Positions 14,135-23,822 of a DNA stretch of 40,811 bases are shown here, in pieces. Within the stretch, counting starts at the first letter, position 1. Each line of letters starts with the position of its first letter. Position numbers and translations under genes: made by a program. The notes beneath the pieces are model-generated. The model worked only from the letters and a program-made list of their open reading frames with translations. It made no database searches and was not told the DNA's origin. Source of the stretch: JBIICS01 sp044238735 (GTDB taxonomy: Bacteria > Bacteroidota > Bacteroidia > UBA4408); contig JBIICS010000008.1 of the NCBI GenBank assembly GCA_044238735.1, forward strand, positions 1-40,811, written 5' to 3'.

Positions 14135-16594
14135 ATGGCTAAAAATTTAGTGATTGTGGAGTCTCCTGCCAAAGGAAAAACTATTGAAGGCTTTTTAGGT
14201 AAAGATTATACGGTGAAATCATCGTTTGGCCATATTCGCGACTTAGCTAAAAAAGGACTGGGGATAAATACTGAAGGAAATTTTGAACCTACTTACGAAA
14301 TTGATCCCGATAAAATAAATGTAGTTTCAGAATTAAAGAAACTTGCAAAAAATGCCGAAACAGTATGGCTGGCAACGGATGAAGATCGCGAAGGAGAAGC
14401 CATATCCTGGCATCTGTATGAAGCCCTCGAGCTGGCCAAAAAAAATACCAAGCGAATTGTATTTCATGAAATTACCAAGAAGGCTATCAATAATGCCATC
14501 GAAAATCCCCGAAATATTGATATAAATCTTGTTAATGCTCAACAAGCTCGCAGAATTTTAGATCGTTTGGTTGGTTTCGAACTTTCCCCCGTATTGTGGA
14601 AAAAAATAAAACCATCGCTATCTGCCGGACGAGTTCAATCAGCTGCAGTTAGGTTAATAGTGGAGCGAGAGCGCGAGTATCTCGATTTTCAGACTAGCTC
14701 CAGTTACAGAGTTACTGCTATTTTTGAATCAAATGGTTCTTCATTTAAAGCTGAACTCCCCAAACGATTTGTAACCTTAAATGAAGCCGAAACTTTTCTT
14801 AATAATTGTCTGAATGCTCAATTTAAAGTTGAAAATCTGGAGGTAAAGCCCGCCAAACGCTCTCCTGCTGCTCCTTTTACTACAAGTACCCTTCAACAAG
14901 AAGCTGCTCGCAAACTAGGTTTTTCAGTTGCGCAAACCATGCGTTTAGCTCAACGCTTATACGAAAGTGGTAAAATCACCTACATGAGAACAGATAGTGT
15001 TAATTTATCTCAGGAAGCAGTTAATGCCGCCAAGTCGGCCATCCAAAAAAATTACGGTGATAACTATTCTTTTCCTCGTCAGTACAAAACTAAATCTAAG
15101 GGTGCTCAGGAAGCTCACGAAGCAATTCGTCCGTCTTACATGGAGGTTAATAGCGCCGGTGAAGATAACCAGGAAAGAAAATTGTACGAACTAATTTGGA
15201 AGAGAACTATCGCGTCTCAAATGGCAGATGCTCAGCTGGAAAAAACAAACGTTACCATTAGTTCAAACAGTTTAAAAGAGAATTTTGTAGCACAAGGTGA
15301 AGTTATCAAGTTCGATGGTTTTTTAAAAGTTTACCTTGAATCTACCGATGATGAAAACAATGAAAACGACGAAGGGACATTACCTCTTTTAAAAATCGGA
15401 CAAGATTTAAAAAATAAAGAAATCTTAGCAACTGAACGATTTTCATATCCTCCATCCAGATATACGGAAGCAAGTTTGGTTAAAAAATTAGAAGAGTTGG
15501 GCATTGGGCGACCTTCTACATACGCCCCAACAATTTCAACAGTTATAAACCGAGGCTATGTTGTTAAAGAAGATCGTATGGGTAGAACCCGAAACTATAA
15601 CTTACTTACTCTTATAGGTAATAAAATTGTAAAAGAAATTAAAACAGAAAATACAGGTGCCGAAAAATCTAAATTATTCCCAACAGATATGGGAATGGTT
15701 GTGAATGATTTTCTGGTTCAGCATTTTGATGAAATTGTAGATTATAATTTTACTGCAAAAGTTGAGCAAGAGTTTGATGAAATTGCAGATGGAATGCAGG
15801 AATGGACTAAAATGATTCGCGAATTTTATGGCCCTTTTCATAAGCATGTAGAGGTAACAACAGAAACCTCCGAACGTGCATCAGGAGAACGAAAATTAGG
15901 TATCGATCCGGTTTCTGGAAAAAATATATACGTTCGTATAGGCCGTTTTGGACCACTGGTTCAAATTGGAGAAGCCAGCGAAGAAGAAAAGCCTCGTTTT
16001 GCTTCTTTAAGAAGAGATCAACGATTAGAAAGTATTACATTGGAAGAGGCCTTAGATTTATTTAAACTCCCTCGAGTAATTGGTGTTTTTGAGGATAAAG
16101 AAATGGTGGCCGCCATTGGAAGATTTGGACCCTACATCAGACATTCCAGTAGTTTTTACTCGATACCAAAAACAGACGACCCAATGACCATTGAAGTAGA
16201 TAGGGCTGTTGAAATTATTTTAGCAAAACGCAAGGCAGATTCAGAAAAACTTATCAAAAAATTTGACGAAAATCCCGATGTGCAAATTTTAAACGGACGC
16301 TGGGGACCCTATTTAGCCATCCAAAAAAACAATTATAAATTACCCAAAGACAGAGTACCCGCCGATTTAAGTTTAGAAGAATGCTATCAAATAGCTAAGT
16401 ATGATCCTGCTAATCCACCGGCCGAAAAAAAAGGCTGGGGCTCAAAAAAAACAACATCAAAGAAAGAACCCGTTAAAAAAGCGGCCCGAAAATCCGAGGG
16501 AACTAAATCACCAAAAGCTTCTGTAAAAAAAGCGAGTGCAAAAAAAGCGAGTGCAAAAAAACAAAAGCCAAAAAAAACTACTAAGAAAGCATAA
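14135..16594 (+). CDS. topA: DNA topoisomerase I
   Basis: A type IA topoisomerase that relaxes negative supercoils. The TOPRIM domain opens the protein (NLVIVESPAKGKTIEGF, with catalytic E9, and acidic triad region TDEDREGEA at 81-89). The DNA-cleaving tyrosine is Y283 in GKITYMRTDS. GIGRPSTYAPTISTVINRGYV is also typical. The C-terminus has repeated GRFGP/GRWGPY topo-C repeats without zinc-finger cysteines. It ends in a lysine/alanine tail from about residue 765, including a duplicated KKASA unit encoded by near-identical A-rich repeats. The length of 819 is normal for the phylum. Confidence 0.96.
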   Translation: MAKNLVIVESPAKGKTIEGFLGKDYTVKSSFGHIRDLAKKGLGINTEGNFEPTYEIDPDKINVVSELKKLAKNAETVWLATDEDREGEAISWHLYEALELAKKNTKRIVFHEITKKAINNAIENPRNIDINLVNAQQARRILDRLVGFELSPVLWKKIKPSLSAGRVQSAAVRLIVEREREYLDFQTSSSYRVTAIFESNGSSFKAELPKRFVTLNEAETFLNNCLNAQFKVENLEVKPAKRSPAAPFTTSTLQQEAARKLGFSVAQTMRLAQRLYESGKITYMRTDSVNLSQEAVNAAKSAIQKNYGDNYSFPRQYKTKSKGAQEAHEAIRPSYMEVNSAGEDNQERKLYELIWKRTIASQMADAQLEKTNVTISSNSLKENFVAQGEVIKFDGFLKVYLESTDDENNENDEGTLPLLKIGQDLKNKEILATERFSYPPSRYTEASLVKKLEELGIGRPSTYAPTISTVINRGYVVKEDRMGRTRNYNLLTLIGNKIVKEIKTENTGAEKSKLFPTDMGMVVNDFLVQHFDEIVDYNFTAKVEQEFDEIADGMQEWTKMIREFYGPFHKHVEVTTETSERASGERKLGIDPVSGKNIYVRIGRFGPLVQIGEASEEEKPRFASLRRDQRLESITLEEALDLFKLPRVIGVFEDKEMVAAIGRFGPYIRHSSSFYSIPKTDDPMTIEVDRAVEIILAKRKADSEKLIKKFDENPDVQILNGRWGPYLAIQKNNYKLPKDRVPADLSLEECYQIAKYDPANPPAEKKGWGSKKTTSKKEPVKKAARKSEGTKSPKASVKKASAKKASAKKQKPKKTTKKA

Positions 16595-16604
16595 TAAATA
16601 GCAA

Positions 16605-17795
16605 GTGAAATCAAAAGATATCTCCATTTATTTTAAACCGTTACCTGAAGATTTAGCTCTTTTGCTTCAAACAAACGAAAATAATTCAGGAAGACTTACC
16701 GATTATATTAATGGATTTGTAAATGAAAATAATTTCCCTGATTGGGAATCATCAAAAATTGTATTAATTGGTGTTAACGAAGACCGTAACTCAGAAAATA
16801 AGGGTTGTTCTATGGCGCCAAATACTATACGCAGATCGTTATACAATCTATATACACAAAAATTAGGATTCAGAATTGCAGACTTAGGAAATATTAATGC
16901 AGGACACACCATTAATGATACCTTTTACGCGCTCTCAACCGCCATTAAAGAAATAATAAAGAAGAATAAAACCATTATTGTTTTAGGCGGAACTCAAAAT
17001 TTAACCTACGCCTGCTATAAAGCATTCGAATCATTGGAGCAGGTTATCAATATAACTGCGATTGATAACCGCTTTGATATTGGTAACGACCAGGAAAACT
17101 GTACCAGTAATTCTTATCTCAGTCATATTATACTCCATCAACCCAGTTTTTTATTTAACTACAGTAATATAGGCTATCAAAGTTATTTTGTCTCTCAACA
17201 AGAGGTAGATCTAATGGATAAACTTTACTTTGATGCACACCGTTTAGGTATTTGCCAAAATAATTTGGAGGAAATTGAACCCATTATCCGAAATGCGGAT
17301 ATAGTATCAATTGATATATCGTCTGTAAGAAAAAGTGATGCTCCTGCCTCATTAAACGCTACACCGAATGGTTTTTATGGAGAAGAACTTTGTCAATTAT
17401 GCCGTTACGCCGGGTTTAGCGATAAAACCAGTGTGGTTGGATTCTTTGAAGTTAATCCCCAGGCAGACAACGGTAATCAAACCTCTTTTTTAACAGCTGA
17501 AGCTATTTGGTATTTTATTGAAGGGTTTTCTAACCGAAAACAAGAATTACCAATTAGCGGAAACGATGAATATACCAAATATAGAGTGCCTATTAACGAT
17601 TCTAATCAACACGAAATCGTCTTTTTTAAATCTCAGAAATCTGCTCGGTGGTGGATGAGTGTGCCTTTCCCACCTGATAAACAATTAAAATTTGAGAGGC
17701 ATCACCTGGTTCCTTGCTCCTACGAAGATTACAAAATTGCCACTAACAATGAAATCCCCGATCGCTGGTGGCAAACTTATCAAAAGCTTTGCTAA
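16605..17795 (+). CDS. Ureohydrolase (arginase/formimidoylglutamase)-fold protein with degenerate metal site
   Basis: A 396-residue protein starting at GTG, 10 bases after topA. The order of motifs matches the arginase superfamily, but the ligands are altered. GGDH is GGTQ (128-131), so the first His is Q131. DxHxD is D154-N-R156-F-D158, so the second His is Arg. SxDxD is S235-I-D237-I-S239, so one Asp is Ser. Three of six Mn ligands are therefore missing, and catalysis by the usual binuclear mechanism is unlikely. FGE-type or secretion domains are absent and there is no signal peptide, so it is cytoplasmic. It precedes the type IX secretion operon. Automated annotation would probably call it formimidoylglutamase; I think it is a non-catalytic relative. 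Confidence 0.75.
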   Translation: MKSKDISIYFKPLPEDLALLLQTNENNSGRLTDYINGFVNENNFPDWESSKIVLIGVNEDRNSENKGCSMAPNTIRRSLYNLYTQKLGFRIADLGNINAGHTINDTFYALSTAIKEIIKKNKTIIVLGGTQNLTYACYKAFESLEQVINITAIDNRFDIGNDQENCTSNSYLSHIILHQPSFLFNYSNIGYQSYFVSQQEVDLMDKLYFDAHRLGICQNNLEEIEPIIRNADIVSIDISSVRKSDAPASLNATPNGFYGEELCQLCRYAGFSDKTSVVGFFEVNPQADNGNQTSFLTAEAIWYFIEGFSNRKQELPISGNDEYTKYRVPINDSNQHEIVFFKSQKSARWWMSVPFPPDKQLKFERHHLVPCSYEDYKIATNNEIPDRWWQTYQKLC

Positions 17796-17840
17796 CTGAT
17801 ATTTACCTTAAATTTAAGGGCTAAATAGCCTTTTATTCAA

Positions 17841-17871
17841 TTTTGATTATTTATTTTTTTTCATATCTTTA
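17841..17871 (+). promoter_or_regulatory. Candidate promoter of the type IX secretion operon
   Basis: TTTTG (17841-17845), 18 bases, then TATCTTTA (17864-17871), one mismatch from TAnnTTTG. It lies about 47 bases before the sprF-like ATG. Confidence 0.45.
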
Positions 17872-17917
17872 GCGCCTAGATATATTAGGTTCGGACTTAA
17901 CTTTTTAAATTATATAA

Positions 17918-18835
17918 ATGAAAAAGATCTACATCGCAGTAATGGCAAGCTTTTTAGCCTTAGGTGCTAATGCTCAACAAGATCCTCAATTCAGTCATAA
18001 CATGTTCAACAGATTACCTGTAAACCCTGGTGTTGCTGGTTCTGGAGGTTCTTTGTGTATTACTTCATTGGGTCGCCACCAATGGTCAGGTTTCTCGGGG
18101 CAACCCAATACCGGTTTAATAAGTGCTGACATGCCTTTGCCCCTATTGCACGGTGGTGTTGGCGCTACATTTTATTATGATAATTTAGGTAATGAAAAAA
18201 CATTTGCTGGTAAGTTGGCTTATGCATTTAGAGTCCCTCTAGGCGCAGGTCATTTAGGTATTGGTGCAGATGCAGGAGTTATGAATAAAGCAGTTTCAGG
18301 CACATGGAAAGCTCCCGATGGCACAAACGGCCAAAATGATCAATCTATTCCTCAAACATTCTCTGCTACCGCACCAGACTTTAGTTTTGGTTTATATTAC
18401 AACACTGATCGTATGTATGTTGGAGTTTCGTCCACACACCTTTCTGCTAGTCAAATTAAAGATGGTTCAGTTAAATACATGATGGCTCGTCACTACTACG
18501 TAATGGCCGGATATGCTTATGATGCAGGTACATTACTTCAAATTAAGCCCTCAATCTTAGCCAAAACTGATGCCGCTTCAACACAGCTTGATATAAATTT
18601 GTTAGCCGACTACAATAATCAGTTCTGGGGTGGCGTTAGTTATAGACTACAAGATGCGATTGTAGCATTGGTTGGGGTAAAATTTGGTTCTTTCCGTGTT
18701 GGCTATTCTTATGATATAACCACTTCCAAAATAAGAGGTTATAGCAGCGGGTCTCACGAAATTATGCTGGGCTATTGCTTTAAACCAATGGATAAAAAAC
18801 CTACACAAAAACATCATAGCGTTAGGTTTTTATAA
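17918..18835 (+). CDS. PorP/SprF family type IX secretion membrane protein
   Basis: A 305-residue protein with a signal peptide (MKKIYIAVMASFLALGANAQ), then the family's signature opening QDPQFSHNMFNRLPVNPGVAGS. The rest alternates hydrophobic and polar residues as in an outer-membrane beta-barrel and ends GSHEIMLGYCFKP. PorP/SprF proteins help anchor or secrete particular type IX cargo at the outer membrane. It stands directly before gldK, about 65 bases away, as in other Bacteroidota. Which family member it is cannot be told from sequence alone. Confidence 0.92.
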   Translation: MKKIYIAVMASFLALGANAQQDPQFSHNMFNRLPVNPGVAGSGGSLCITSLGRHQWSGFSGQPNTGLISADMPLPLLHGGVGATFYYDNLGNEKTFAGKLAYAFRVPLGAGHLGIGADAGVMNKAVSGTWKAPDGTNGQNDQSIPQTFSATAPDFSFGLYYNTDRMYVGVSSTHLSASQIKDGSVKYMMARHYYVMAGYAYDAGTLLQIKPSILAKTDAASTQLDINLLADYNNQFWGGVSYRLQDAIVALVGVKFGSFRVGYSYDITTSKIRGYSSGSHEIMLGYCFKPMDKKPTQKHHSVRFL

Positions 18836-18844
18836 AAAATTGTA

Positions 18845-18852
18845 TATATTTG
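18845..18852 (+). promoter_or_regulatory. Possible internal promoter before gldK
   Basis: TATATTTG is an exact TAnnTTTG element just past the sprF-like stop, but no good TTTG lies at the right distance upstream. A transcript from here would favour the ATG at 18901 over the GTG at 18877. Confidence 0.3.
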
Positions 18853-18900
18853 AAATGTTATTAACAATTTATTTTAGTGTTGTTAATAACTTTCCTAAAT

Positions 18901-20370
18901 ATGAAAGGTATGTTAAAACATAGTAAAATGATCAGAAAAATTGCTTCAAGCAAAATTGCCGCTGGCTTAACCCTCTTGGGTTTGGTGTCAAGTTGTAAGA
19001 ATTCTGGTAATGGCGAATTAGTCGGTTCGCAACCTCGTAATCAGTGGTTCGATTATGATCCTTTTGGTACATTATTCATCCCGATGGGAAGCTATAACAT
19101 GGGGCCAAGCGATCAAGATGTTCCATATTCTGTAACGGCTCAATCAAAAACAGTCTCTGTTCAGGCTTTTTACATGGATCAGACTGAAATAACAAATAAT
19201 GAATATCGTCAGTTTATTGATTGGGTTCGCGATTCAATTGCCCACAAAATTTTGGGAGATGCGGGCATGGAAGATCATTTAATTACTCAAAATGAATTTG
19301 GGGAAGATTTAGATCCTCCGTTCCTTAATTGGAATATGAAAATAGACTGGAACAATACCGAAGAACGTGAGAATTTACTTCCCATGTTCCTCCCAGAAAA
19401 TGAAAGATATTATAGAAGAAAAGAAATTGATACTCGTAAACTAAATTTCGTTTATTATTGGATCGATTTAAGAAAAGCAGCTAAACGTATTAATAGATAT
19501 AATAAAAAGACTGCACAATACGACGGTGAAGCCAGAGAAAACGAAGTTCAAAAATGGCAATTAGGTCCCAATTCAGGTGTAAGTGGAAATCAAGGTATAG
19601 AAACAGTTTCCGGTACTGAGTTAATTAAAGACCGTTCTAGTTTTATCGTAAAAGACGTAATTAATGTATATCCTGATACATTAGCCTGGATTTCTGATTT
19701 CACATACTCCTTTAATGAACCGATGACTTCTATGTATTTCTGGCATGCGGCCTATGATGAATATCCTGTAGTGGGTGTTAATTGGAAGCAAGCGCGTGCA
19801 TTTTGTATCTGGAGAACCCAACTTATAAATAACTTCCGCCAAGCCAATGGTGAAACGTTCTTAAATGAATTCCGTTTACCAACGGAATCTGAATGGGAAT
19901 ACGCTTCTCGTGGTGGTTTAGATTTAAATCCATATCCATGGGGTGGACCATATGTTCGTAACTGGAGAGGTTGTTTCTTAGGTAACTTTAAACCATTGCG
20001 TGGTAATTACATTGATGATGGTGGATTCCACACTGTTAAAGTTGCCACTTACGCTCCAAATGATTTCGGATTATATGATATGGCTGGAAATGTTGCAGAA
20101 TGGACCAGCAACGCTTTTGACGAGTCTGCCTATAATTTATCTCACGACTTAAACATGGACTATGTTTTTGAAGCACGCGAAGAGGACGAAAATGCTTTAA
20201 AACGTAAAGTAATACGTGGTGGTTCATGGAAAGATATAGCATATTATATGCAATGTGGTACTCGTACCTATGAGTATCAGGATTCGGCAAAATGTTACTT
20301 AGGCTTTAGATGTGTAATGACATACTTAGGCCGGGCAAAAGGCGACGGGCCAAATAACTTAGGAAACTAA
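18901..20370 (+). CDS. gldK: Type IX secretion / gliding motility lipoprotein GldK (PorK)
   Basis: An outer-membrane lipoprotein that forms the periplasmic ring with GldN. I take the ATG at 18901; the frame extends to a GTG at 18877, but that would put a poor extension before the signal peptide. The lipobox is LVSSC. The mature protein has the formylglycine-generating-enzyme-like fold typical of GldK: IPMGSYNMG, FYMDQTEITNNEYRQFIDW, FRLPTESEWEYASRGG, DMAGNVAEWTSNAF, VIRGGSWKD and LGFRCV. The family is not known to be catalytic. It is the first gene of the gldKLMN block. Confidence 0.95.
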   Translation: MKGMLKHSKMIRKIASSKIAAGLTLLGLVSSCKNSGNGELVGSQPRNQWFDYDPFGTLFIPMGSYNMGPSDQDVPYSVTAQSKTVSVQAFYMDQTEITNNEYRQFIDWVRDSIAHKILGDAGMEDHLITQNEFGEDLDPPFLNWNMKIDWNNTEERENLLPMFLPENERYYRRKEIDTRKLNFVYYWIDLRKAAKRINRYNKKTAQYDGEARENEVQKWQLGPNSGVSGNQGIETVSGTELIKDRSSFIVKDVINVYPDTLAWISDFTYSFNEPMTSMYFWHAAYDEYPVVGVNWKQARAFCIWRTQLINNFRQANGETFLNEFRLPTESEWEYASRGGLDLNPYPWGGPYVRNWRGCFLGNFKPLRGNYIDDGGFHTVKVATYAPNDFGLYDMAGNVAEWTSNAFDESAYNLSHDLNMDYVFEAREEDENALKRKVIRGGSWKDIAYYMQCGTRTYEYQDSAKCYLGFRCVMTYLGRAKGDGPNNLGN

Positions 20371-20416
20371 ACCAAACAAATAAATAATAACAAAAACTAA
20401 ACAAAAAACAAAAACT

Positions 20417-21226
20417 ATGGGATTTATTGAATCATTACAAAGTAAGAAAGGTAAAAAATTCATGGGTTACCTTTACGGTTGGGGAGCTGCTATCGTTATC
20501 GTAGGTGCGATGTTTAAAATTCAACACTGGCCTGGAGCGTCTGCGATGCTTGTTGGGGGTCTTACTATTGAGGCGATCATTTTCTTTTTCTCGGCATTTG
20601 AACCTATTCACGAAGAAATTGATTGGAGTTTGGTTTATCCTGAATTAGCTGGTATGCATGATGATCATGGTGACGGTCATGGGCATGGTGAAAAGAAAAA
20701 ACCTGCAAAAGTAGATCCGGTTGCACAGGAGTTAGATAAAATGTTATCTGAAGCTAATATTGGTGCAGACTTAATAAAAAGTTTAGGAGAAGGAATGAAA
20801 AATTTAGCTGATAACACCAGCAAACTTTCTGACGTTACGGATGCAGGAGTTGCTACAAATGAATATGTAAACAGTGTAAAATCAGCTGCTAAAACTGTTG
20901 ATCAATTATCTGATTCTTATGTAAAAGCATCTCAATCTATTGGTTCATTAGCAGGTGTTGATGGATCTCAAATGGGTGAAGAAATCAACAAAATGTCAAA
21001 AAATCTTACTTCATTAAATGCAGCATACGAGTTACAGCTTCAGGGCTCTAACGAACATTTAAAAGCTACAAATAAAATGTATGAAAGTATTAATAGCTTA
21101 ATGGCAAACTTAACTGAATCTGTTGAGGATACCAGACGATACAAACAAGAAGTAAGTGCGTTAGCCAGTAACCTAGAACAACTTAACCGTGTTTATGGTA
21201 ACATGTTAACCGCAATTAAATCGTAA
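20417..21226 (+). CDS. gldL: Type IX secretion motor protein GldL (PorL)
   Basis: An inner-membrane protein of 269 residues that, with GldM, forms the proton-driven motor of type IX secretion. Two transmembrane helices are at about 17-34 and 42-61. The acidic residue expected inside the second helix is present (E52 in GLTIEAIIFF), and the KIQHWPGA loop between the helices is characteristic. After the membrane part comes a His/Asp/Gly-rich stretch (about 75-90, HDDHGDGHGHGEKKK) and a long helical cytoplasmic domain. The His-rich linker looks like a local insertion. Confidence 0.95.
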   Translation: MGFIESLQSKKGKKFMGYLYGWGAAIVIVGAMFKIQHWPGASAMLVGGLTIEAIIFFFSAFEPIHEEIDWSLVYPELAGMHDDHGDGHGHGEKKKPAKVDPVAQELDKMLSEANIGADLIKSLGEGMKNLADNTSKLSDVTDAGVATNEYVNSVKSAAKTVDQLSDSYVKASQSIGSLAGVDGSQMGEEINKMSKNLTSLNAAYELQLQGSNEHLKATNKMYESINSLMANLTESVEDTRRYKQEVSALASNLEQLNRVYGNMLTAIKS

Positions 21227-21267
21227 TTATCATTTTATTTATAAATCTGTTTAATAAAATATAAGAT

Positions 21268-22914
21268 ATGGGAGGCGGTAAATTACCACCACGGCAAAAA
21301 ATGATTGGTATGATGTACCTGGTACTAACGGCTCTTTTAGCCATGAACGTATCCAAAGACATCTTAAATGCATTCATCGTTATTAACGAAGGTTTACATC
21401 AAACCAATACAAACTTCGAAGATAAAAACAACAACACTTTAAAAATATTTGAAGCTGTTGCAGCGAAAGATCCTAAAGCTGGACCTTACTTAGAAAGAGC
21501 CAAAAAAGCTCAAAAACTAGCACATGAATTAAGTATTTACATTGATAACTTAAAAAAATTAGTTATTAAGGAAACTGAAAAATGTGATGATAAAGCTGCT
21601 GATACCTTATACGTAAAAATGCGTAGTATTGGTTCTAAAGATAATTACGATGAACCTACTCGTGTTTTAATAGGCCCAGAACCCGCAACCCCAATTACAG
21701 GTCCTAATACAGCGAATGAACTAAAATCTAAAATAGATGGGCTAAAAAATGAATTAGTGAAGCTTTTAGACAATGGTCCGGGTGTTGTTTTATTAGATCG
21801 TGATAAAAAACCAGTTGTAGAATCGGTAAAAAAACTTCTTAATACTGAAATTGCAGTTGTAGAAAATGGCGTAAAAGAAGATTGGATAAATCTTAACTTT
21901 TATCACCTTCCACTGGCAGCAGTTATTACCAACCTGTCTAAATTACAAACCGATGTAAACAATGCAGAAGCTGATGTAATTAAAGCCTTATATAGTGGTG
22001 TTGGATCTAATGATGTTAAATTTGATAGCTTCAAAGCTCAAGTTATCGCTAAATCTTCATATGTATTTGCCGGTGAAGAATATGAGGCTGATGTATTGTT
22101 ATCTGCTTCGTCGTCGTCTCAAAAATTAACCATATTAACTGGTGCAGTTGATACATCAAAACGTACCTTAAATGGTGAAGGTAAACCGCTTGAAGTTGTT
22201 GCCGGACTTGGTAAATATAAAGTTGGTGCTTCTGGAGAGGGTTTACAAAAATGGGGTGGTATTATCATCCTTGAAAAACCGGATGGCACTAAAGAAAACT
22301 TCCCTTTTACTGCAGAATACATGGTAGCTAAACCAGCTGCTGCGGTATCTGCAGATAAAATGAATGTTTTTTACATTGGTGTAGATAATCCTGTAACTAT
22401 TTCTGCAGCTGGTGTTTCTCCAGAAAATTTACAACCTTCTCTTTCTGGGCAAGGTTCTCTATCAGGCTCAAAAGGTAAATATAATGTTAAAGTTAACGGT
22501 GGCACAGAATGTACCATTAACGTTAATGCTAAATTTGCCAATGGAAATAAGAACATGGGTTCATCTAAATTCCGTGTTAAACGATTACCCGATCCATACG
22601 CGTTTGTTATGGGTAAAAGAGGTGATGTAATAATGAGTAAAGGTGAATTAGGTGCTGCAGGTGCCGTAATTGCCAAATTTGAAAATTTTGATTTTGACTT
22701 ACCTGTAGTAGTTTCCTCATTTAATATGTCTATTTCTGTTAAAGGTATTTTAAGTGAAATGCAATCTTCCAGTAAAAGCTTTACTCCTGAGATGTTAGCT
22801 AAAATTGCTTCTGCACCTCCCGGAACTAAAGTTTATATTGAGAATATCAAAGCTAAATTACCAGATGGCGGACCTGCCAGAAGTTTACCGGGTATTAACA
22901 TTAAGCTAAAATAA
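21268..22914 (+). CDS. gldM: Type IX secretion motor protein GldM (PorM)
   Basis: A 548-residue protein with one N-terminal transmembrane helix (MIGMMYLVLTALLAMNVSKDILNAF), preceded by the family mark GKLPPRQK. The long periplasmic part consists of a helical domain followed by beta domains. It spans the periplasm and couples the GldL motor to the GldK-GldN ring. The opening sequence is diagnostic. The gene is 41 bases after gldL and one base before gldN, so the block is one operon. Confidence 0.95.
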   Translation: MGGGKLPPRQKMIGMMYLVLTALLAMNVSKDILNAFIVINEGLHQTNTNFEDKNNNTLKIFEAVAAKDPKAGPYLERAKKAQKLAHELSIYIDNLKKLVIKETEKCDDKAADTLYVKMRSIGSKDNYDEPTRVLIGPEPATPITGPNTANELKSKIDGLKNELVKLLDNGPGVVLLDRDKKPVVESVKKLLNTEIAVVENGVKEDWINLNFYHLPLAAVITNLSKLQTDVNNAEADVIKALYSGVGSNDVKFDSFKAQVIAKSSYVFAGEEYEADVLLSASSSSQKLTILTGAVDTSKRTLNGEGKPLEVVAGLGKYKVGASGEGLQKWGGIIILEKPDGTKENFPFTAEYMVAKPAAAVSADKMNVFYIGVDNPVTISAAGVSPENLQPSLSGQGSLSGSKGKYNVKVNGGTECTINVNAKFANGNKNMGSSKFRVKRLPDPYAFVMGKRGDVIMSKGELGAAGAVIAKFENFDFDLPVVVSSFNMSISVKGILSEMQSSSKSFTPEMLAKIASAPPGTKVYIENIKAKLPDGGPARSLPGINIKLK

Positions 22915-22915
22915 C

Positions 22916-23755
22916 ATGAAAAAGCTGATTTTTTCTCTAATAATACTCCTTGCTTATGCGGGTGCATTCGCTCAAAGTGGAGTACTTGATGGTGTTTATG
23001 TTAAAGAACATACACCCGAAAGAAAAGTTATTCCTTACACACATCTTCGTGAAGCTGATGTTATGTGGAGTAAAAGAGTATGGAGAATTTTAGATTTAAG
23101 AGAAAAGATCAACCACCCACTTTATTTTCCTACCCAACGTATTCAAAACAGACGTTGTTTAATGCAGGTTATATTTGATGGAATTCAAGAGGGTACCATT
23201 ACTCCTTATATGGATGAAAATGGAGACTGTGAATTTAAAGTTCAAATGACCAAAGCTGAGGCAATGGCAAAACTAAATCCTCCACCTGATACATTACAAG
23301 TAGAAAATCCGGATAGTCCTGGGGAATTTATCTCTAAAATTGTACCTAAAGAATTTAAACCAGCTGATTACAAAAAGTTTCGTATGAAAGAAGATTGGTT
23401 TTTTGATAAACAGCGGTCGGTTCTTGATGTTAGAATTATTGGTATGGCTCCAGTTGTTACCCGATATGCAGATGATGGATCTGAAAAAGGGGATGCTATA
23501 CCATTTTGGATTTATTTCCCAGAATGCCGTTATGCGTTTGCAAATGTAGAGGTTTACAATAGGCAAAATGATGCGGAAAGAAGAACTTTAGAAGATATTT
23601 TCTGGAAGCGTATGTTTGGTAGCTATATTTATAAAGAAACGAATGTTTTTGATCGTATTATTGATGAATATGCGCAAGGTATTGATGCATTAATGGAATC
23701 TGAAAGAATTAAAGAAGAAATTTTTCTACTTGAACACGACTTGTGGGAATTATAA
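22916..23755 (+). CDS. gldN: Type IX secretion / gliding motility protein GldN (PorN)
   Basis: A 279-residue periplasmic protein with signal peptide (MKKLIFSLIILLAYAGAFAQ). The family opening GVYVKEHTPERKVIPYTHLREADVMWSKRVWR-type segment is clear, followed by LREKINHPLYFPTQ. It binds GldK in the outer ring. The sequence ends with a helical LEHDLWEL. It starts one base after the gldM stop and closes the operon before a strong terminator. Confidence 0.95.
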   Translation: MKKLIFSLIILLAYAGAFAQSGVLDGVYVKEHTPERKVIPYTHLREADVMWSKRVWRILDLREKINHPLYFPTQRIQNRRCLMQVIFDGIQEGTITPYMDENGDCEFKVQMTKAEAMAKLNPPPDTLQVENPDSPGEFISKIVPKEFKPADYKKFRMKEDWFFDKQRSVLDVRIIGMAPVVTRYADDGSEKGDAIPFWIYFPECRYAFANVEVYNRQNDAERRTLEDIFWKRMFGSYIYKETNVFDRIIDEYAQGIDALMESERIKEEIFLLEHDLWEL

Positions 23756-23773
23756 TCCAGTTTATAACAATCG

Positions 23774-23805
23774 AAAGCCCATCCATATCTGGATGGGCTT
23801 TTTTG
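23774..23805 (+). terminator. Terminator of the gld operon
   Basis: A perfect 12-bp stem (23774-23785 with 23790-23801) with loop TATC and a following T run, 18 bases after the gldN stop. Confidence 0.93.
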
Positions 23806-23822
23806 TAAGCTTAAAATAAAAA

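Noticed and set aside
16387..16614. Hydrophobic Phe/Ala-rich minus-strand frame
   Set aside because: It is the antisense of the lysine-rich topA tail, not a membrane protein.
18877..18900. GTG start giving a longer GldK
   Set aside because: The extension is not signal-like and the ATG at 18901 fits the lipoprotein signal; the point is not certain.
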